A stretch of DNA of 64,000 nt from CALHVX01 sp051027215 (GCA_051027215.1 JBPCXR010000247.1:25900-89899), one strand, 5' to 3'; shown: positions 41,848 to 51,699, numbered from the stretch's first letter. Numbers and translations are program-made. The notes: a model not told the origin generated them from the sequence alone.

Positions 41848-42987
41848 GTGGCCGACGCTACTCAATCGTTGAACCTATTTGGCCTAGATCGAGACGCCAT
41901 TGAAGCGTTGTTTGCCCAGCGTTATGGGGGCAAACCGTTTCGCGCACGACAGTTCATGAAATGGGTTTACCATCGCGGCGTACAAGATCCCATGGCAATG
42001 ACAGATCTGGCGTTGAATCTACGCGAGGACTTGGCAGCGACGACGCACTTCGATTTGCCCGAGGTGGTGGAACGGCAGGTATCTAAGGACGGCACTCGCA
42101 AGTGGGTGCTGCGCGTTGCCGGCGGCAGCTGTGTTGAGACCGTGATGATCCCCGAGCGTGGGCGTAATACGCTGTGTGTCTCGAGTCAGGTGGGCTGCAT
42201 GCTCGATTGCACGTTTTGCTCCACTGGCAAGCAGGGGTTTAACGGCAATCTCAGCACCGCAGACATTATTGGCCAGGTGGTGTTGGCCAATGCAGACATG
42301 GCGGCACAAGGTGAAGCGGTAACCAATGTGGTGTTCATGGGCATGGGTGAGCCGTTACTGAACTTCGAGGCGGTATTGCCCGCTTGTTCGCTGCTTATGG
42401 ATGATCTGGCCTTTGGTATTTCAAAGCGCCGGGTTACGGTCTCTACCGCTGGCGTGGTGCCTGGCATTTATCGCCTTGCCGAGCATACCGATGTTTCACT
42501 GGCAATTTCCCTGCACGCGCCGACGGATGAGCTACGCAACGAACTCGTGCCATTGAACAAAAAATACCCGATCGCGGAACTGATGAGCGCTTGCAAGCAC
42601 TATCTACAAGGCATGGGTGAGAAGCGCTCGTTAACCATGGAGTACACGCTCATCAAAGGCGTCAACGATTCTCTGCAGCAAGCTCGGGAGCTAGCGCGGC
42701 TGCTGCAAGAGGTGCGCTGTAAAATCAACCTGATTCCGTTCAATCCGTTTCCCGCCTCTGGATTCGAAAAGCCGGAGACCGACGTAGTCCACGATTTTCA
42801 GACCTATCTGCTGAACGCCGGCTATGCCACCATGTTGCGCACCACTCGTGGAGATGACATCAATGCCGCCTGTGGACAGCTGGTAGGCTCCGTGAACGAT
42901 CGAACCCGGCGCCAAGCTCGGTATCGAGCGCGGCTCGCGGCCGAAGCCGACCAAGCTCAGCATTTGCCCTTGCAAACGCTTCAGTAA
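41848..42987 (+). CDS. rlmN: Dual-specificity 23S rRNA/tRNA adenine-C2 methyltransferase RlmN
   Basis: A 379-residue radical-SAM enzyme that methylates A2503 of 23S rRNA and A37 of some tRNAs. The cluster-binding CxxxCxxC is in GCMLDCTFCSTG. Other motifs are GNLSTADIIGQV, NVVFMGMGEPLLNF, STAGVVPGIYRLA, and CINLIPFNPFPASGFEKP-like text (KINLIPFNPFPASGFEKP). The methyl-carrying cysteine is in NAACGQL. The start is GTG 41848, four bases after the ndk stop; the longer frame to 41644 covers ndk and is rejected. Confidence 0.95.
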   Translation: MADATQSLNLFGLDRDAIEALFAQRYGGKPFRARQFMKWVYHRGVQDPMAMTDLALNLREDLAATTHFDLPEVVERQVSKDGTRKWVLRVAGGSCVETVMIPERGRNTLCVSSQVGCMLDCTFCSTGKQGFNGNLSTADIIGQVVLANADMAAQGEAVTNVVFMGMGEPLLNFEAVLPACSLLMDDLAFGISKRRVTVSTAGVVPGIYRLAEHTDVSLAISLHAPTDELRNELVPLNKKYPIAELMSACKHYLQGMGEKRSLTMEYTLIKGVNDSLQQARELARLLQEVRCKINLIPFNPFPASGFEKPETDVVHDFQTYLLNAGYATMLRTTRGDDINAACGQLVGSVNDRTRRQARYRARLAAEADQAQHLPLQTLQ

Positions 42988-42997
42988 AGGACTCGCT

Positions 42998-43762
42998 ATG
43001 TTGCCTCGATGGACTTTTGGCTGCTCGCTATGGCTATTCTGCGCTGTACTGCTGAGCGCTTGCGTTACCACCACCAGTGGCGGTTTGCCGGAGCCTGCGT
43101 CGCTCGACAGGCGGGTGGATGCGCAATTAGCGTTGGCTCGAGCGTTTTTGTCGGAGCGAGACTTCGATCGAGCCCGAGAGCCGCTGGATCGTGCAATGAA
43201 GCTCGATGCCAATTCGGTAGAAGCCCATGTGCTGTATGCGGTACTCAGCAATGGCGAAGGCGAACCGGAAATTGCCGAGAAGTACTACAAAAAGGCCATA
43301 AAGCTTGGTCCCACCGATGCCCAAGCGCTAAGCAACTACGGCAGCTTTCTCATTTCCAAACGCCGTGCAGAAGAGGCGGTGCCGCTGCTCGAGCGTGCGG
43401 TGGAAGACACCGGATACGTTTTGCGCAGCCAAGCTTACGAGAACCTGGGAATTGCCACGCTGCGGGTAGGGGACAAGCAAGCTGCACAGTTGGCCTTCGC
43501 TCGAGCAGTTAGCCTGGACCGGACCCAGGCGCGTAGTAACTTGGAACTGGCAACCATAGCCCAGGCCGATGGCGATCATGTCGATGCCCAGGAGTTTTAC
43601 AAGAATTATCGCAGCAACGCCCAGCAAACGGCGCGCAGCCTGTGTTTGGGCATGCAGATCGCCGCCAGCCTGAACGACCAGGATAGCGTTGCCAGCCATG
43701 CAATAGCGCTGAAAAACCTGTTTCCGAAGTCGCGCCAAGCTAAGAACTGCAAGGTGCCCTGA
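42998..43762 (+). CDS. pilF: Type IV pilus biogenesis TPR lipoprotein PilF/PilW
   Basis: A 254-residue outer-membrane lipoprotein pilotin for the PilQ secretin. The signal peptide ends in the lipobox LLSAC (cysteine about residue 22). TPR repeats follow (ARAFLSERDFDRAREPLDRA, YYKKAIKLGPTDAQALSNYG, then AYENLGIATLRVGDKQAAQL), as in PilF/PilW. It lies in the conserved rlmN-pilF-rodZ series. It implies that the strain makes type IV pili, though no other pilus gene is in the window. Confidence 0.92.
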   Translation: MLPRWTFGCSLWLFCAVLLSACVTTTSGGLPEPASLDRRVDAQLALARAFLSERDFDRAREPLDRAMKLDANSVEAHVLYAVLSNGEGEPEIAEKYYKKAIKLGPTDAQALSNYGSFLISKRRAEEAVPLLERAVEDTGYVLRSQAYENLGIATLRVGDKQAAQLAFARAVSLDRTQARSNLELATIAQADGDHVDAQEFYKNYRSNAQQTARSLCLGMQIAASLNDQDSVASHAIALKNLFPKSRQAKNCKVP

Positions 43763-44649
43763 TGAGTGAGGGCCCGGAGCCAGGACCTGGTGGGCGGTTG
43801 CGGGCGGCCCGTGCCGCTATGAATGTGGAAATACGAGAAGTCGCTGACGCGCTGAACCTACCCACCGGTACCATCGAAGCCATCGAAGCTAATGCCTATG
43901 AGCTGTTGCCGAATCGGGTTTTTGCCCGCGGCTATGTGCGTGCCTACGCGAAATTGGTCGAGCTTGAGCCAGACGCCATCGTGCAAGCGTTCCAGGCTGC
44001 GAGCGAACCCCATGGGCAAACGCCGGTGACGAACTCAGCAGTTAGCAGGGTAGTTGCTGTTGAGCAGCTTACGTTTGCTGAACGGCTCGGTGCGCTGCGC
44101 ACTCGACTCGAAACCCGCGTACAAGAAAACCCGCTGCAAGCTTTAGGGCTGACGGCTGCTGGCTTGAGTGTGCTATTTGTGCTGCTGTGGCTGTTGTCGC
44201 GAGATGCACCAAGCGTCGCCGAACCGCGCGAAGAGCCAGCGGCCGGAGTGCCCGTCGCCCCAGCCGTCAATCGAGCCAGTACAGAAGACGTTGCTCCAGG
44301 TGCTCAGCGCGGCGGTTTTACTGATGTCAGTGAAGTGGAAACAACCGTGGCAGGTCGTTCGAGCCCAGTTGCCGGGCCTGCAGATTCGGTGGTGCGGTTG
44401 GGACCCGGAGAAGATCGATTGCGATTTAGCTTCGTGGCTGATTGTTGGGTCGAAGTGCGCAATGGCGAGGATCAGGTGCTGTACAGTGATCTTGGCCAGT
44501 CGAACAAACAGCTGGAGCTCACGGGCCAAGGACCGTTCCGCATACTGCTTGGCTACGCGCCTGGTGTGCAGTTGGCGTTCAACGGCGAGAATGTGGTGCT
44601 AACACCGCATACGCGTAACGATGTGGCTCGATTGGTACTCGGCCAATGA
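43762..44649 (+). CDS. rodZ: RodZ-like helix-turn-helix membrane protein
   Basis: A 295-residue bitopic protein that links MreB filaments to the envelope in rod-shape maintenance. The cytoplasmic N-terminus is a Cro/CI-type helix-turn-helix (EVADALNLPTGTIEAIEANA, then VFARGYVRAYAKLVELEP). A single membrane helix lies at about residues 134-155 (AAGLSVLFVLLWLLS). The periplasmic part has a low-complexity linker and a DUF4115 beta domain (FSFVADCWVEVRNGEDQVLY). The ATG shares one base with the pilF stop, and its stop overlaps hisS by an ATGA. Confidence 0.9.
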   Translation: MSEGPEPGPGGRLRAARAAMNVEIREVADALNLPTGTIEAIEANAYELLPNRVFARGYVRAYAKLVELEPDAIVQAFQAASEPHGQTPVTNSAVSRVVAVEQLTFAERLGALRTRLETRVQENPLQALGLTAAGLSVLFVLLWLLSRDAPSVAEPREEPAAGVPVAPAVNRASTEDVAPGAQRGGFTDVSEVETTVAGRSSPVAGPADSVVRLGPGEDRLRFSFVADCWVEVRNGEDQVLYSDLGQSNKQLELTGQGPFRILLGYAPGVQLAFNGENVVLTPHTRNDVARLVLGQ

Positions 44650-45929
44650 AAGGTCTACAGGCACCCAGAGGCATGCAAGACTGGCCGCCGCAACGGGCAC
44701 GCAGTCTGCAGCAGGTCGAAAGCGCGTTAACCGCAGTATTCGCTGGCTTCACTTATGAGCCTGTGCGCTTGCCGATGATGGAGTCGGTTGAGCTGTTTAA
44801 ACGCAGTGTTGGCGAAGCCACCGACATTGTTGAAAAAGAGATGTTCCTGCTCCAAGAGCGGGACGGCGATGGCGGCCAACTGCTCGCCCTGCGGCCAGAG
44901 GGCACGGCTAGCTGCGTGCGCGCGCTGTTACAACAGGGGCTGCTGTTTAACCAGCAACAGCGCGTTTACTACAACGGATCCATGTTTCGCTATGAGCGTC
45001 CGCAAAAAGGACGCTATCGAGAGTTCTATCAGATTGGCGCCGAGGCCTTTGGCTTTGCCGGCCCGGATCTGGATGTGGAACTGCTAAGCCTGGGCACCGC
45101 TTGCTGGCGGGCCTTAGGGATTGCAGAGGATGTCCGATTAGAGTTGAACAGCATCGGCAGCTCTGCGGATCGGGCGGCCTTTGGCGCTGCGTTGGTCGAT
45201 TATCTGCAACCCATGGCCACCGAGCTGGATGCGGATAGCCAGCGCCGACTGCAGGCAAATCCATTGCGGATTCTCGATAGCAAAAACCCTCAGACCCAAG
45301 CGCTACTGGAACATGCGCCAAAGCTGGAGGATTTCATTAACCCGCAAGCCCAGGCACATTTCCAGGGTGTGATGGAACTGTTAAGCGAGCTCGGTATCCA
45401 ATTCACCCGCAACAATCGCCTGGTACGGGGTTTGGACTACTACAACAACACAGTGTTCGAATGGATCACCGACGGTCTCGGCGCCCAGGGCACAATCTGC
45501 GCTGGTGGTCGCTATGACGGTTTGGTCGAACAACTCGGCGGCAAACCCACGCCAGCCGCCGGCTTTGCCATCGGCATAGAGCGGGTGGAATTGCTCTGCA
45601 GCCAACGGCAGCAGCCATCCAACTCGGCTGTGGATGCGTATCTATGCATCCAGTCCGAGACACAGTTGGGTTGGGCCCACGCCGTGGCCGCCCAATTGCG
45701 CGGTGCTTTGCCGGAGCTAAAGCTGCGAGTGCACGCCGGTGGCGGCAAACTCGAAAAACAGCTCAAGCGCGCGGACGCTTGCGGCGCCCAGGTGGCACTG
45801 ATTGCTGGCGAGCGTGAGCAGCAGGCCCAAGCGCTGCAGTACAAGCCTTTGCGGCGGCGCGAGGACAGCGTTGCGCTGGCACTGCCCGACTTGCTCGAGC
45901 GTCTGAAGCAGGATGTGCTCAACGGCTGA
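44646..45929 (+). CDS. hisS: Histidyl-tRNA synthetase
   Basis: A 427-residue class II synthetase. Motifs seen are APRGMQDWPPQRA, motif 1 and ALRPEGTASCVRALL, motif 2 GSMFRYERPQKGRYREFYQIG, shortened here to MFRYERPQKGRYREFYQIG, the histidine-specific LVRGLDYYNNTVFEW, and motif 3 GFAIGIERVELL. A C-terminal anticodon domain follows (AYLCIQSETQLGWAHAVA). It starts in an ATGA overlap with rodZ. In many relatives ispG lies between rodZ and hisS; here it is absent. Confidence 0.96.
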   Translation: MKGLQAPRGMQDWPPQRARSLQQVESALTAVFAGFTYEPVRLPMMESVELFKRSVGEATDIVEKEMFLLQERDGDGGQLLALRPEGTASCVRALLQQGLLFNQQQRVYYNGSMFRYERPQKGRYREFYQIGAEAFGFAGPDLDVELLSLGTACWRALGIAEDVRLELNSIGSSADRAAFGAALVDYLQPMATELDADSQRRLQANPLRILDSKNPQTQALLEHAPKLEDFINPQAQAHFQGVMELLSELGIQFTRNNRLVRGLDYYNNTVFEWITDGLGAQGTICAGGRYDGLVEQLGGKPTPAAGFAIGIERVELLCSQRQQPSNSAVDAYLCIQSETQLGWAHAVAAQLRGALPELKLRVHAGGGKLEKQLKRADACGAQVALIAGEREQQAQALQYKPLRRREDSVALALPDLLERLKQDVLNG

Positions 45930-45977
45930 ACCCGCTAGAATCGCCGCCGCCCGTCAACCACAACACAGGAGAACACT

Positions 45978-46706
45978 TTGTCGGACTATCTCTCGGATGA
46001 AGAGCAAGTCGCCAGGCTGCGAAGCTGGTGGTCTGAGAACGGCAAGCTGTTGATTGTAGCGGTCGCGCTAGCGCTGGCGCTGGTATTCGGATGGCGTTGG
46101 TACCAGGCCAACCGAACAGCAAAAATTGAAACTGGTTCAACTATTTACGCTGAATTTCTAGAAGCAGACGCGGATGTCAAAGCGTCCTTGGCCAAGGAGC
46201 TGGAGGAGCTTGCGGCGGGAACCGCGTACCCCGCGCTCGCGAAGTTGGGAATGGCGAAGACAGCGTTGGAGGAAGACGGGCCCGAAGCGGCGAAGCCGCT
46301 GTTGCAGGCGGCCGTAAGCCTGGCAAACGATGACGAGTTGCAGGATTTGGTGCGCTTGCGACTGGCAAAGGTTGAGCAGCAGTTGGGTGATACAGATGCG
46401 GCGTTGGCAGCCCTATCCCAGGTGCGCGGGAGCGGTTATCGCAGCCTAGTCGCGGAGCTGAAGGGCGATATTCACATGGCCCGAGACGAACAAGCGCTGG
46501 CCCATGAGTCTTACACGGCTGCGCTAGCCGCCGTGAGCGAGGGAGAGCGCCGTCCCTTGTTGTCTCTAAAGGCCAGCACAACCGCCGCTGCTTTGGTTAC
46601 AGCAGACAGTAGCGACGCCCCTGATCCCGAGCCTGCTGCGGCTGAGGCAGCTGGTGCTGCCAACGGGGATTCGTCCTCGTCCGAGGCTGCTGCTGACAAT
46701 GGTTAA
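45978..46706 (+). CDS. yfgM: YfgM-like periplasmic tetratricopeptide protein
   Basis: A 242-residue single-pass protein. A cytoplasmic N-terminus (DEEQVARLRSWWSENGK) precedes a membrane helix (LLIVAVALALALVFGW), then a TPR-like periplasmic domain (YPALAKLGMAKTALEED and LAALSQVRGSGYRSLVAELK). E. coli YfgM works with PpiD at the Sec translocon. The C-terminal 35 residues are a low-complexity Ala/Ser/Asp/Glu tail. It begins with TTG at 45978, with CAGGAGA upstream supporting that choice. Its tail overlaps the bamB start. Confidence 0.88.
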   Translation: MSDYLSDEEQVARLRSWWSENGKLLIVAVALALALVFGWRWYQANRTAKIETGSTIYAEFLEADADVKASLAKELEELAAGTAYPALAKLGMAKTALEEDGPEAAKPLLQAAVSLANDDELQDLVRLRLAKVEQQLGDTDAALAALSQVRGSGYRSLVAELKGDIHMARDEQALAHESYTAALAAVSEGERRPLLSLKASTTAAALVTADSSDAPDPEPAAAEAAGAANGDSSSSEAAADNG

Positions 46707-47934
46707 ACGCGCGCCTATCTGGCTGGCATTGCTCCTGCTTTCTGGATGCAGCTGGTTTTCCTGGCTGCCCTTCGTTGATGGCGATGACAGCAAGAAGAAA
46801 AACAAAGAGAACACCAAGCCTGCAGCGCTGGTGAAATTTGATGCCGAAGTGAAGGTTGATCGCCTCTGGCGTAGCTCTGTGGGACAAGGGATGGGGCGTA
46901 AGTACCTACGCATACCTCCTGCGGTGATTGCCGATCAGATCGTTGCCGCCGATGGCTACGGGTTGGTTGAAGCCTTCGACCGTTTTTCTGGCAAGCGTCA
47001 GTGGCGGGCCCGAATCGGCGAGCTTGAGGGCGGATTTTTCAAGCTTGGCTGGTTCGACCGCAAAGACCCAAGCTTTGTCAGCGGTGGTGTTGGTTCCGGA
47101 GACGGCAAAGTGTTCCTCGGCATGACGGATGGCGTGGTCGTGGCACTCAGCGCGGCTGATGGCTCAGAAGTGTGGCGCGGTGACGTTGGTAGCGAAGTGT
47201 TGTCGGCACCAGCCTACGGTGCGGGTCAGGTCTATACGCAAACCATTGACGGACGTTTGCTGGCATTGGATGCCGAGAGCGGTGAGGTAATCTGGAGCTT
47301 TGACAATCAGGTTCCCGTTCTGACATTGCGCGGCACATCGACCCCGGTGTTCGATCAAGGTGTGGTGTACACCGGTTTTGCTAGCGGCAAGGTCAGTGCA
47401 GTTCGAGCCGACAATGGTGAGCCTGTTTGGGAGAGTCGCATCATGTTGCCTGAAGGCCGCAGCGAACTCGAACGCATGGTAGACGTTGACGCTCGACCCT
47501 TGGTTCGAGGTGGCTTGCTGCTGGCCGTGTCCTATCAGGGCCGCATCAAAGCACTGCGCCGTACCGACGGTCAGGCAATCTGGGAACGAGAGATGAGCAG
47601 CTTCTTAAACCTGGCTGAGGGTTACGGTCAGGTCTATGTCGCCTCTGCTGAGGACGCTGTCATTGCCTTGGACATCGAAGCAGCAGAGGAAGCTTGGCGC
47701 CAAGATGCGCTAGCGCGGCGGCGCTTGACCAGCCCTGTTGCTTACAGCAACTATACGTTGGTAGGTGACGGTGAGGGCTACCTGCATGTGTTGGCGCAAA
47801 GCGATGGACGGTTTCTGGCGCGCCGCAAAGTTGACTCCGATGGCTTGCGCTCTGCACCGGTGATCGTCGACAGCGTCATCTACGTGCTGGGCAACTCGGG
47901 TTCATTGACCGCGTTCGAAATCACCGAGAAATAG
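46699..47934 (+). CDS. bamB: Outer membrane protein assembly lipoprotein BamB
   Basis: A 411-residue beta-propeller lipoprotein of the BAM complex. The signal ends in lipobox LLSGC (about residue 17). Repeated PQQ-like blades follow, for example VEAFDRFSGKRQWRARIG, VVALSAADGSEVWRGDVGS and RLLALDAESGEVIWSFDN, and TLRGTSTPVFDQGVVYTGF in the fifth. It starts at ATG 46699 overlapping yfgM by 8 bp, and ends 1 bp before der, giving the yfgM-bamB-der order. Confidence 0.95.
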   Translation: MVKRAPIWLALLLLSGCSWFSWLPFVDGDDSKKKNKENTKPAALVKFDAEVKVDRLWRSSVGQGMGRKYLRIPPAVIADQIVAADGYGLVEAFDRFSGKRQWRARIGELEGGFFKLGWFDRKDPSFVSGGVGSGDGKVFLGMTDGVVVALSAADGSEVWRGDVGSEVLSAPAYGAGQVYTQTIDGRLLALDAESGEVIWSFDNQVPVLTLRGTSTPVFDQGVVYTGFASGKVSAVRADNGEPVWESRIMLPEGRSELERMVDVDARPLVRGGLLLAVSYQGRIKALRRTDGQAIWEREMSSFLNLAEGYGQVYVASAEDAVIALDIEAAEEAWRQDALARRRLTSPVAYSNYTLVGDGEGYLHVLAQSDGRFLARRKVDSDGLRSAPVIVDSVIYVLGNSGSLTAFEITEK

Positions 47935-47935
47935 C

Positions 47936-49345
47936 GTGCCGACTGCCGTCCTGGTCGGCCGTCCTAACGTCGGCAAATCTACCCTTTTTAACCGCTTAAC
48001 AGGGCAGCGCCAGGCGCTTGTGGCTGATGTTCCAGGGTTAACTCGAGACCGGCGCTATGGTCGAATTGCCGATGGTGCGGCGACGCTGATTGATACGGGC
48101 GGATTGCTGGGTGAGGATCCGTTTGTTGATTTGTTGAGCAAACAAGTAGAGCTAGCGCTGGCGGAAGCCGACATTGCGCTGTGGCTGGTTGACGCTCGCG
48201 ATGGCCTGCTGCCCGCGGATTACGAGATCGCTGCGCTGTTGCGCCGCCGCGGGATCGCAACCCTGTTGCTGATCAACAAAATCGATGGCGTATCGGAAGA
48301 TCAGGCGATCGCCGAGTTTTCTGAGCTGGGGTTTGCTGAGAGTTTTCTGATCTCTGCGTCCCAAGGCCGCGGCATGGCCGGGCTGCTCGAGCATCTGTTG
48401 GCGGCACTGCCGCCAGTGGATCCAGACGCCGACTCAGCGGCTGCCGCGGATGCAATCAAGGTAGCCTTGATCGGTCGACCGAACGTGGGCAAATCCACGC
48501 TCACCAATCGACTCCTTGGTGAAGAAAGACAGGTGGTGTTCGACGCCCCGGGCACTACGCGGGATGCCATCGACATCCCGTTGACTAGGGAAGGGCAGAA
48601 CTACGTGCTCATTGACACCGCCGGAGTGCGCCGCAAAGGCCGAACCGAAGGCGTGGTCGAGAAATTTTCGGTGGTCAAGACCCTGGATGCGATCGAGCGG
48701 GCTCATGTGGTGCTGTTAGTGATCGACGCCCAAGAAGGGTTGGTTGAACAAGACCTACATCTGCTTGGATATGCTCTGGATGCTGGTCGTGGACTCTTGC
48801 TGTGCGTGAACAAGTGGGATGGCCTGAGCCGGGATCAACGCGACCAGGTTCATTCGGAGTTGGATCGACGCTTGAACTTTGCGTCGTGGATACCTTTGCA
48901 GATGATCTCAGCGTTGCACGGCACGGGCGTTGGTAAGCTTTGGCCCCTGGTGCAGCGCATACATCGCTGTGGCCTAATGGCGGCATCAACTGCGCAGTTA
49001 ACGCGGCTGCTCGAGGGCTTCGTTACCGCCCATAGTCCACCCAGCGTTCGCGGTCGCCCGATTAAGCTGCGCTTTGCGCACCCGGGTGGCAGTTATCCGC
49101 CAACAGTCGCCATTCATGGCAACCAAACCAAAGCGCTGCCAGACAGCTATGTTCGCTACTTGGAAAACGGCTACCGCAACGCGCTGAAGCTGTACGGCAA
49201 CCCAGTGCGCATTCGGCTGAAGACTTCAGACAATCCGTTCGCTGGGAAAGCCAACCCGCTTTCAGATCGTCAGCGCAAGCGCCGTGGCCGCGTCATCGAG
49301 CATCGAAAGAAGTCGGAAAAACGTAAGAGCCGGAAAGACCGCTGA
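47936..49345 (+). CDS. der: Ribosome biogenesis GTPase Der (EngA)
   Basis: A 469-residue GTPase with two tandem G domains needed for 50S assembly. Each has a P-loop: VGRPNVGKSTLFNRLTG near the N-terminus and IGRPNVGKSTLTNRLLG near residue 185, with DTGG and DTAG switches. The KH-like C-terminal domain contains HPGGSYPPTVAIHGNQTKAL and ends in a basic tail. It starts with GTG at 47936, one base after the bamB stop. It is convergent with the M23 peptidase gene. Confidence 0.97.
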   Translation: MPTAVLVGRPNVGKSTLFNRLTGQRQALVADVPGLTRDRRYGRIADGAATLIDTGGLLGEDPFVDLLSKQVELALAEADIALWLVDARDGLLPADYEIAALLRRRGIATLLLINKIDGVSEDQAIAEFSELGFAESFLISASQGRGMAGLLEHLLAALPPVDPDADSAAAADAIKVALIGRPNVGKSTLTNRLLGEERQVVFDAPGTTRDAIDIPLTREGQNYVLIDTAGVRRKGRTEGVVEKFSVVKTLDAIERAHVVLLVIDAQEGLVEQDLHLLGYALDAGRGLLLCVNKWDGLSRDQRDQVHSELDRRLNFASWIPLQMISALHGTGVGKLWPLVQRIHRCGLMAASTAQLTRLLEGFVTAHSPPSVRGRPIKLRFAHPGGSYPPTVAIHGNQTKALPDSYVRYLENGYRNALKLYGNPVRIRLKTSDNPFAGKANPLSDRQRKRRGRVIEHRKKSEKRKSRKDR

Positions 49346-49362
49346 GTTGCAGGGACCGTAGA

Positions 49363-50280
49363 TTACTCCGCCAATAGAGCAAGCACGGCGACAGGATCGA
49401 CACGGCTGCCATTAAGACTCACGGACCAATGCAGGTGTGGACCGGTGGCTCGACCGGTAGCGCCGACTTTACCCAGCACTTGCCCGCGACCGACGGAATC
49501 ACCTGTTTCTACGTCGATGGCGCTGAGGTGACAATACATGGTCACCAAACCCTGGCCGTGATCGATGAACACGCTATTGCCATTAAAGTAGAAGTCACCC
49601 GTTAGCGCGACTGAGCCTGGCGCTGGCGCATGTATGGGGGTGCCCGTGTTGGCAGCGATGTCGAGCCCGCTGTGGGGATTGCGGGGCTGCTCGTTTAAAA
49701 TTCTGCGGCGACCAAAAGGGCTGGTCACGATTCCAACCAGAGGTTGTACGAAAGGCGTTAGCGAGCGCTCTGGCTCGACACTTTCAGCAGCGGTAAAGCT
49801 GTTGTAAACCGCGCCCATCTTCGCGCTCTCGGCACGGATGCGTGCAAGACTCTGCGGATCGGGGTTTACCATTTTCTTGTTTTTGATGGTTAGCCGCTGC
49901 TCCGGATAGGCTTTGTGTTGCACCTCGAAGTCGCGAGTAAGCGTACTCTCGTCCGCGAAGTGAATTACCACCGAATGCTGGCCCGGCTTGGTACTCATCG
50001 GGATGCCAACATAGGCTCGCTGCTCGCGTTGCAAAACCCGCTTGCCTCGAAACGTTACCTCTACTGCAGAGCTCGGTAGCGCCAGAACGTAGACGCCACC
50101 TGGCACCGGCGCCCCCTCTGCTGGCAGGCTCGGCAATTCAATGGGCTCGGCGGCGACAGGCGGCGCGGGCTCCGCGCTCGACGCTGCAGCGGCGCGAGTT
50201 ACTGTGCCCCAAACCACTGCGGCGCAGGCAGCGTAAATCAGCATGAGGTGGCGCTGGCATAGGCGCTGGATGTGGGTCAT
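49363..50280 (-). CDS. M23-family (LytM-type) metallopeptidase, exported
   Basis: A 305-residue exported protein. The N-terminal hydrophobic segment (LIYAACAAVVWGTVTRAAA) is a signal peptide or anchor. A beta-rich linker follows (about residues 50-155). The C-terminal LytM domain holds SPFGRRRI, the zinc ligands in NPHSGLDIAANTGTPI, and the catalytic HxH in GPHLHWSVSLNGSRVDP. It therefore probably cuts peptidoglycan cross-links or activates amidases. The ATG at 50280 is used; a TTG at 50292 is a less likely start. It is separated from xseA by 30 bp on the same strand. Confidence 0.9.
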   Translation of the reverse strand: MTHIQRLCQRHLMLIYAACAAVVWGTVTRAAAASSAEPAPPVAAEPIELPSLPAEGAPVPGGVYVLALPSSAVEVTFRGKRVLQREQRAYVGIPMSTKPGQHSVVIHFADESTLTRDFEVQHKAYPEQRLTIKNKKMVNPDPQSLARIRAESAKMGAVYNSFTAAESVEPERSLTPFVQPLVGIVTSPFGRRRILNEQPRNPHSGLDIAANTGTPIHAPAPGSVALTGDFYFNGNSVFIDHGQGLVTMYCHLSAIDVETGDSVGRGQVLGKVGATGRATGPHLHWSVSLNGSRVDPVAVLALLAE

Positions 50281-50310
50281 AGCGTTTCGCAATCAGTCAT
50301 TTACTTTCGC

Positions 50311-51699
50311 TCATTTTGTCTCGGTGAGGGGATGGTCTAGTTCGACCGCGGTGACCGTTACCGCAAGTCTGCCGTCGTGCAAGTAGGCGTGCAGCGTTGT
50401 GCCTGGGTCAACGCTAGCGGCGCGATCGACCACCTTGCGGTCGGCGTCCAGCAGTGCGGCGTAGCCTCGTTCGAGGGTTTGCAGGGGGCTCACGGCGTTC
50501 AGTGTCCTGGTGCTGCCAGCGAGTTTCAGCGCGGCCTCCTGCAGGCCACTGAGTTGTCGTTGCTGCAGCCGCCGCACTTGCTCAGACAGCGCTTCTTGAG
50601 CCTGGTTCAGCGCCTCCCCAGGGGAGCGCTGGCTGAGGCGATGGCGCAGCGCTTGCAATTGAGTATGCGACTGACTCAGCCGCCGCCGTTGGGCCAACTG
50701 GAGGCGCTGCTCCTGCTCATCGGCGCGCTGCATCTGCTGGCGCAGGCGCGCCCGCGGATCCACCAGAGCGCTGCGCCCATGACTCACCTGTCGCCGCCAC
50801 CAGCGCAATTGCGCGGCCAGTTGTCTGTGCAACCGAGAGCGGGCGGTTGCCAGGCGCGAGTGCAGTTCGCTGCTGTCAGGGGTAATTAGCTCCGCCGCCG
50901 CCGATGGGGTTGGGGCGCGTACATCGGCGACGAAGTCGGCGATGGTGAAGTCAGTTTGATGGCCCACGGCACTGACTACTGGAATTGGCGCTGCGGCAAT
51001 GGCCTGGGCGACGGATTCCAGGTTGAACGCCCATAGATCTTCTAAGGATCCACCGCCGCGGGTGAGCACCGCAAGATCACAGTCCGCTGTGTGGAGTGCG
51101 GCCAAAGCGGCGACGATCTCCGGCCCGGCTTGGTCGCCTTGCACCGCCACCGGCAAGACCACAACTTCCAGCGCAGCAAAACGACGCTCGACGATCTGCA
51201 GAAAGTCCCGTAATGCAGCGCCGGTGGCCGAGGAGATCACGGCGATGCGCTTTGGCAGTGCCGGTAACGAGCGCTTGCGGTCGGCGGCAAACAACCCAGC
51301 TGCGTCCAGCTTTAACTTGAGCACCTCGTAGGCGGCGCGGAGTGCGCCTTCACCGGCGGGTTCCAGATGCTCGGCGATGATTTGAAAATCGCCGCGAGCT
51401 TCGTACAAGCTAATGCGCCCGCGCAGCAGTACTTGCAAACCGTTTTTAACGGGAAAACGGACGCTGCGATTGCGTCCGGCAAACATGGCGCAGCGGATCT
51501 GGGCATCGGCGTCTTTCAGGGTGAAATACCAGTGCCCGGAGCGAGGTTGGGCCAGATTAGAAACCTCGCCCTCTACCCAGATCAGCTGAAACCGCTCTTC
51601 CAGCAGCAAACGTGCCTGGCGGGCGAGTTCCGACACTTGCAGAATCTGCTTAGCTTCGTTGTGGCGGCTGCTCGAGGGGTCGCTCTTGGGCTCGTTCAT
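50311..51699 (-). CDS. xseA: Exodeoxyribonuclease VII large subunit
   Basis: A 462-residue subunit. The N-terminal OB-fold has LIWVEGEVSNLAQPRSGHWY, the active-site region contains RGGGSLEDLWAFN and GHQTDFTIADFVADVRAPTPS, and a long coiled coil (about residues 270-390) follows before AVSPLQTLERGYA. ExoVII degrades single-stranded DNA. The start MNEPKSDPSS at 51699 is chosen; ATG 51720 is also possible. It is divergent from guaB with 74 bp between, a common gammaproteobacterial arrangement. Confidence 0.96.
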   Translation of the reverse strand: MNEPKSDPSSSRHNEAKQILQVSELARQARLLLEERFQLIWVEGEVSNLAQPRSGHWYFTLKDADAQIRCAMFAGRNRSVRFPVKNGLQVLLRGRISLYEARGDFQIIAEHLEPAGEGALRAAYEVLKLKLDAAGLFAADRKRSLPALPKRIAVISSATGAALRDFLQIVERRFAALEVVVLPVAVQGDQAGPEIVAALAALHTADCDLAVLTRGGGSLEDLWAFNLESVAQAIAAAPIPVVSAVGHQTDFTIADFVADVRAPTPSAAAELITPDSSELHSRLATARSRLHRQLAAQLRWWRRQVSHGRSALVDPRARLRQQMQRADEQEQRLQLAQRRRLSQSHTQLQALRHRLSQRSPGEALNQAQEALSEQVRRLQQRQLSGLQEAALKLAGSTRTLNAVSPLQTLERGYAALLDADRKVVDRAASVDPGTTLHAYLHDGRLAVTVTAVELDHPLTETK